Assembly (NCBI GenBank): GCA_000158155.1
Contig: DS999408.1
Location: forward strand, 153,839-217,838
Direction: 5' to 3'
DNA from: a gamma proteobacterium NOR5-3
GTDB taxonomy: Bacteria; Pseudomonadota; Gammaproteobacteria; Pseudomonadales; Halieaceae
DNA length: 64,000 nucleotides
Under the pieces are notes generated by a model. That model ran no database searches, was not told where the DNA came from, and worked only from the letters and a program-made list of their open reading frames with translations. Below, piece after piece: positions 62,525 to 64,000 of this stretch (positions are counted from its first letter, which is position 1; the number at the start of each line of letters is the position of its first letter). The translations under genes were made by a program, and so were the position numbers.

Positions 62525-63298
62525 ATGTTACTTCGGCGCGTGACAAAACATGTGCGCAATCAAAACTGGTTCGCAGTGGCCCTCGATTTCGTAATCGTTG
62601 TAGTAGGTGTCTTCATCGGTATCCAAGTGGCGAATTGGAATGAGGCCCAGGCCGACAGGCGACTGGGCAGGTACTACCTGGATAGATTGGTTGTGGATCT
62701 GACCGACGATCTCGAGATGAGTACGCAAACGGTGGCGTACTACAAACAGGTGCTGGAAAGCGTTAAGCGAACTGAGACTCTGCTATTGCAGGAAAATCCG
62801 GACGAGAAGGCAATCGTCGCGGCAGCGTATCGAGCAACCGAAGCCAGCGGTGCCGCAGTGACTTCGGCAACGTGGGACCAAATTGTCTCATCCGGCCACA
62901 TAGGGCTGCTTCGTGATTCGAGTCTCGAGAATAGCCTGGCGAATTACTACAGGGTGCAGCAAGTCACCATAGACAGCAATGCACAACTGTTCAATTCGCC
63001 GTACCGGCAAGCTGTGCGCTCGCTTATTCCCCTGTCGGTTCAACTCGCAATACGGGAAGGCTGCAGCGATGCATTAGATACGTATAATCAACCGATAAGC
63101 TTTGTCGAGGATTGCGTGATCAAAGTGGACGTAGATGTTCTCGAGAGAACCGCGAATGTTATCCGCACCTCTCAAGCCGTACGAGAATCACTTCGAAACC
63201 AATATTCCACCATAATTACCGTCCTCGCCGCGATGGAAGGCAACGCCGTGCAGATCACCGATCTGCTGAATTCTATCCGAGGTAAGTTGGGGGCATAG
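62525..63298 (+). CDS. DUF6090-like membrane-anchored protein
   Basis: A 257-residue protein with one N-terminal transmembrane helix (FVIVVVGVFIGIQVANWNEA, near residues 22-41) directly followed by a long helical domain. The helix ending in I-Q-V-A-N-W-N-E is characteristic of the DUF6090 group, of unknown function, common in marine Bacteroidota and proteobacteria. Two cysteines (in REGCSDALD and FVEDCVIKV) may form a disulfide if the domain is periplasmic. The ribosome binding site is weak. It is alone between two repeat copies. Confidence 0.75.
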   Translation: MLLRRVTKHVRNQNWFAVALDFVIVVVGVFIGIQVANWNEAQADRRLGRYYLDRLVVDLTDDLEMSTQTVAYYKQVLESVKRTETLLLQENPDEKAIVAAAYRATEASGAAVTSATWDQIVSSGHIGLLRDSSLENSLANYYRVQQVTIDSNAQLFNSPYRQAVRSLIPLSVQLAIREGCSDALDTYNQPISFVEDCVIKVDVDVLERTANVIRTSQAVRESLRNQYSTIITVLAAMEGNAVQITDLLNSIRGKLGA

Positions 63299-63601
63299 TC
63301 GCAAGATGGTATTGCCTATGACTGGTGATGGGAGCGGATCGTCGAAGGGCCTAGGCGAACTTCCGCCTTTTGGTTTTGCCCTCCCTTCGTGGACACCTAG
63401 AATGAGGCGTCGTAGTTGGTCGTAAGCGTGCCGAATGGCAGCAGTTGGCTGAAAGCTATCCTAAAAACCACGTAATTTGACCTTCAGCGACCGGCCGCTA
63501 TGAGGTGTTCTGGGACCTTTCTAAAGACCGCTACCGCCTGAGGCTGTGTGAAAACGCTGCTTCGCGATATGCTACCGCTGTCGTAGTAATTCGAGATTCT
63601 C
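63299..63601. other. Gene-free stretch ending in repeat copy 3 and an IS end
   Basis: After the DUF6090-like gene there are about 200 bases without supported features, then repeat copy 3 (63502-63538) and, from about 63539, sequence belonging to the insertion element. Confidence 0.5.
63502..63538. repeat. Accessory-region dispersed repeat, copy 3
   Basis: GAGGTGTTCTGGGACCTTTC followed by TAAAGACCGCTACCGCC. Its similarity to copy 2 stops exactly where the presumed IS end begins, so the IS may have inserted at the edge of, or within, this copy. Confidence 0.7.
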
Positions 63602-64000
63602 ATGAAGCGTTTCGTAGAAGGCGAAGATCGAAGCCAAGGCACGTTATTTCCCGAACGGCTCGATGACTACATCGCAGACGATAACCCCGTAAGAGTCATT
63701 GATGCCTTTGTTGAGGAACTCGATCTGGCTGATCTGGGTTTTGAGCGAGTTCAACCGCAAGCCACCGGCCGCCCTGGCTACCATCCGGCATCACTGTTAA
63801 AGATCTACGTGTACGGCTACCTCAACCGGATTCAATCCAGTCGCCGGCTGGAGCGCGAGACACAGCGCAATGTCGAGATGATGTGGCTCACCGGCCGATT
63901 GATGCCGGACTTCAAACCATTGCCGATTTCAGGAAGGACAACGGCAAAGCCATACGCCGCGTCTGCCGGGAGTTTATTGATCTATGCCGTTCTATGGAGA
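63539..64000 (+). mobile_element. Insertion sequence, IS1182-type, left part
   Basis: TGAGGCTGTGTGAAAACG at about 63539 looks like the outer end of an IS1182-like element (the exact boundary is uncertain), 63 bases before a transposase start. The element continues past the window edge, so the right end and any target duplication cannot be seen. Confidence 0.65.
63602..64000 (+). pseudogene. IS1182-family transposase, 5' part, apparently frameshifted
   Basis: The product starts KRFVEGEDRSQGTLFPERLD and has the IS1182 signature GRPGYHPASLLKIYVYGYLN then RIQSSRRLERETQRNVE near residues 60-97. At the expected PDFKTIADFRKDNGKAIRR segment the frame fails: the DNA reads TTCAAACCATTGCC at 63911-63924, where one more A would restore DFKTIADFRKDN and then RRVCREFIDLCRSME in the +1 frame to the window edge. 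A one-base deletion in the A-run near 63914-63916 is the simplest reading. It could also be a sequencing error; a programmed shift is less likely. Truncated by the window. Confidence 0.8.

Noticed and set aside
61594..63538. Integron attC sites in the accessory region
   Set aside because: A GTTAGGT-like core occurs near 62392, but no partner RYYYAAC core at proper spacing and no integrase were seen.

Overview
The window is chromosomal DNA of a gammaproteobacterium. Gene order (rplJL-rpoBC, str, S10, spc and alpha operons; uvrA/MFS/ssb; fabA-fabB; ispB divergent from rplU-rpmA-obgE-proB), near-identity of many proteins to Pseudomonas or E. coli forms, and accessory genes typical of marine lineages suggest a marine oligotroph-type group such as Halieaceae (OM60/NOR5). 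The lineage is an inference from gene content; no rRNA gene is present to test it.

Layout. 1-10.2 kb: end of rplA, an L10-leader region, rplJ-rplL, rpoB and rpoC, closed by a strong terminator. 10.4-11.1 kb: an exported protein of unknown function with two similar halves, sitting between the rpo and str operons. 11.3-15.9 kb: str operon (rpsL, rpsG, fusA, tuf) with its own promoter. 15.9-18.7 kb: structured repeats, a TM2-domain membrane protein, a YdcH-like/DksA-like pair and a CPA2 antiporter. 18.8-33.0 kb: S10, spc and alpha operons, including an rpmJ too short to be found easily, ending in a terminator and a second cluster of structured repeats. 33.3-40.8 kb: uvrA, MFS exporter, ssb, an RmlD-like protein, moaB and moeA. 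40.8-46.8 kb: fabB-fabA, then sugar-nucleotide genes manC, galU and manB. 46.9-53.3 kb: ispB, rplU-rpmA, obgE-proB-ZIP transporter, hemH. 53.6-55.7 kb: UrcA-like protein, a DUF1508 protein with a histone H1-like tail, and a MocA-like nucleotidyltransferase. 55.7-60.8 kb: a phenylalanine/tyrosine catabolic locus (maiA, FAH-family hydrolase, hmgA; divergent marR and a long aromatic amino acid hydroxylase) around an 18-bp palindromic operator. 60.9-64.0 kb: accessory region of small membrane proteins separated by a three-copy dispersed repeat, running into a frameshifted IS1182-type transposase cut by the window edge.

The genes mostly serve translation and transcription. Four ribosomal promoters (str, S10, alpha, L21-L27) share a TTGnnn-17 bp-TAnAAT design followed by a GC-rich discriminator, which suggests common growth-rate or stringent control. 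The most unusual non-coding signals are: (1) a 23S rRNA-like stretch just upstream of rplC; (2) long imperfect hairpins downstream of tuf and rplQ whose stems differ completely in sequence yet stay complementary around a conserved GCAC/GCACA internal box; and (3) the repeat family in the 61.6-63.5 kb accessory region, one copy of which stops at the apparent IS end.
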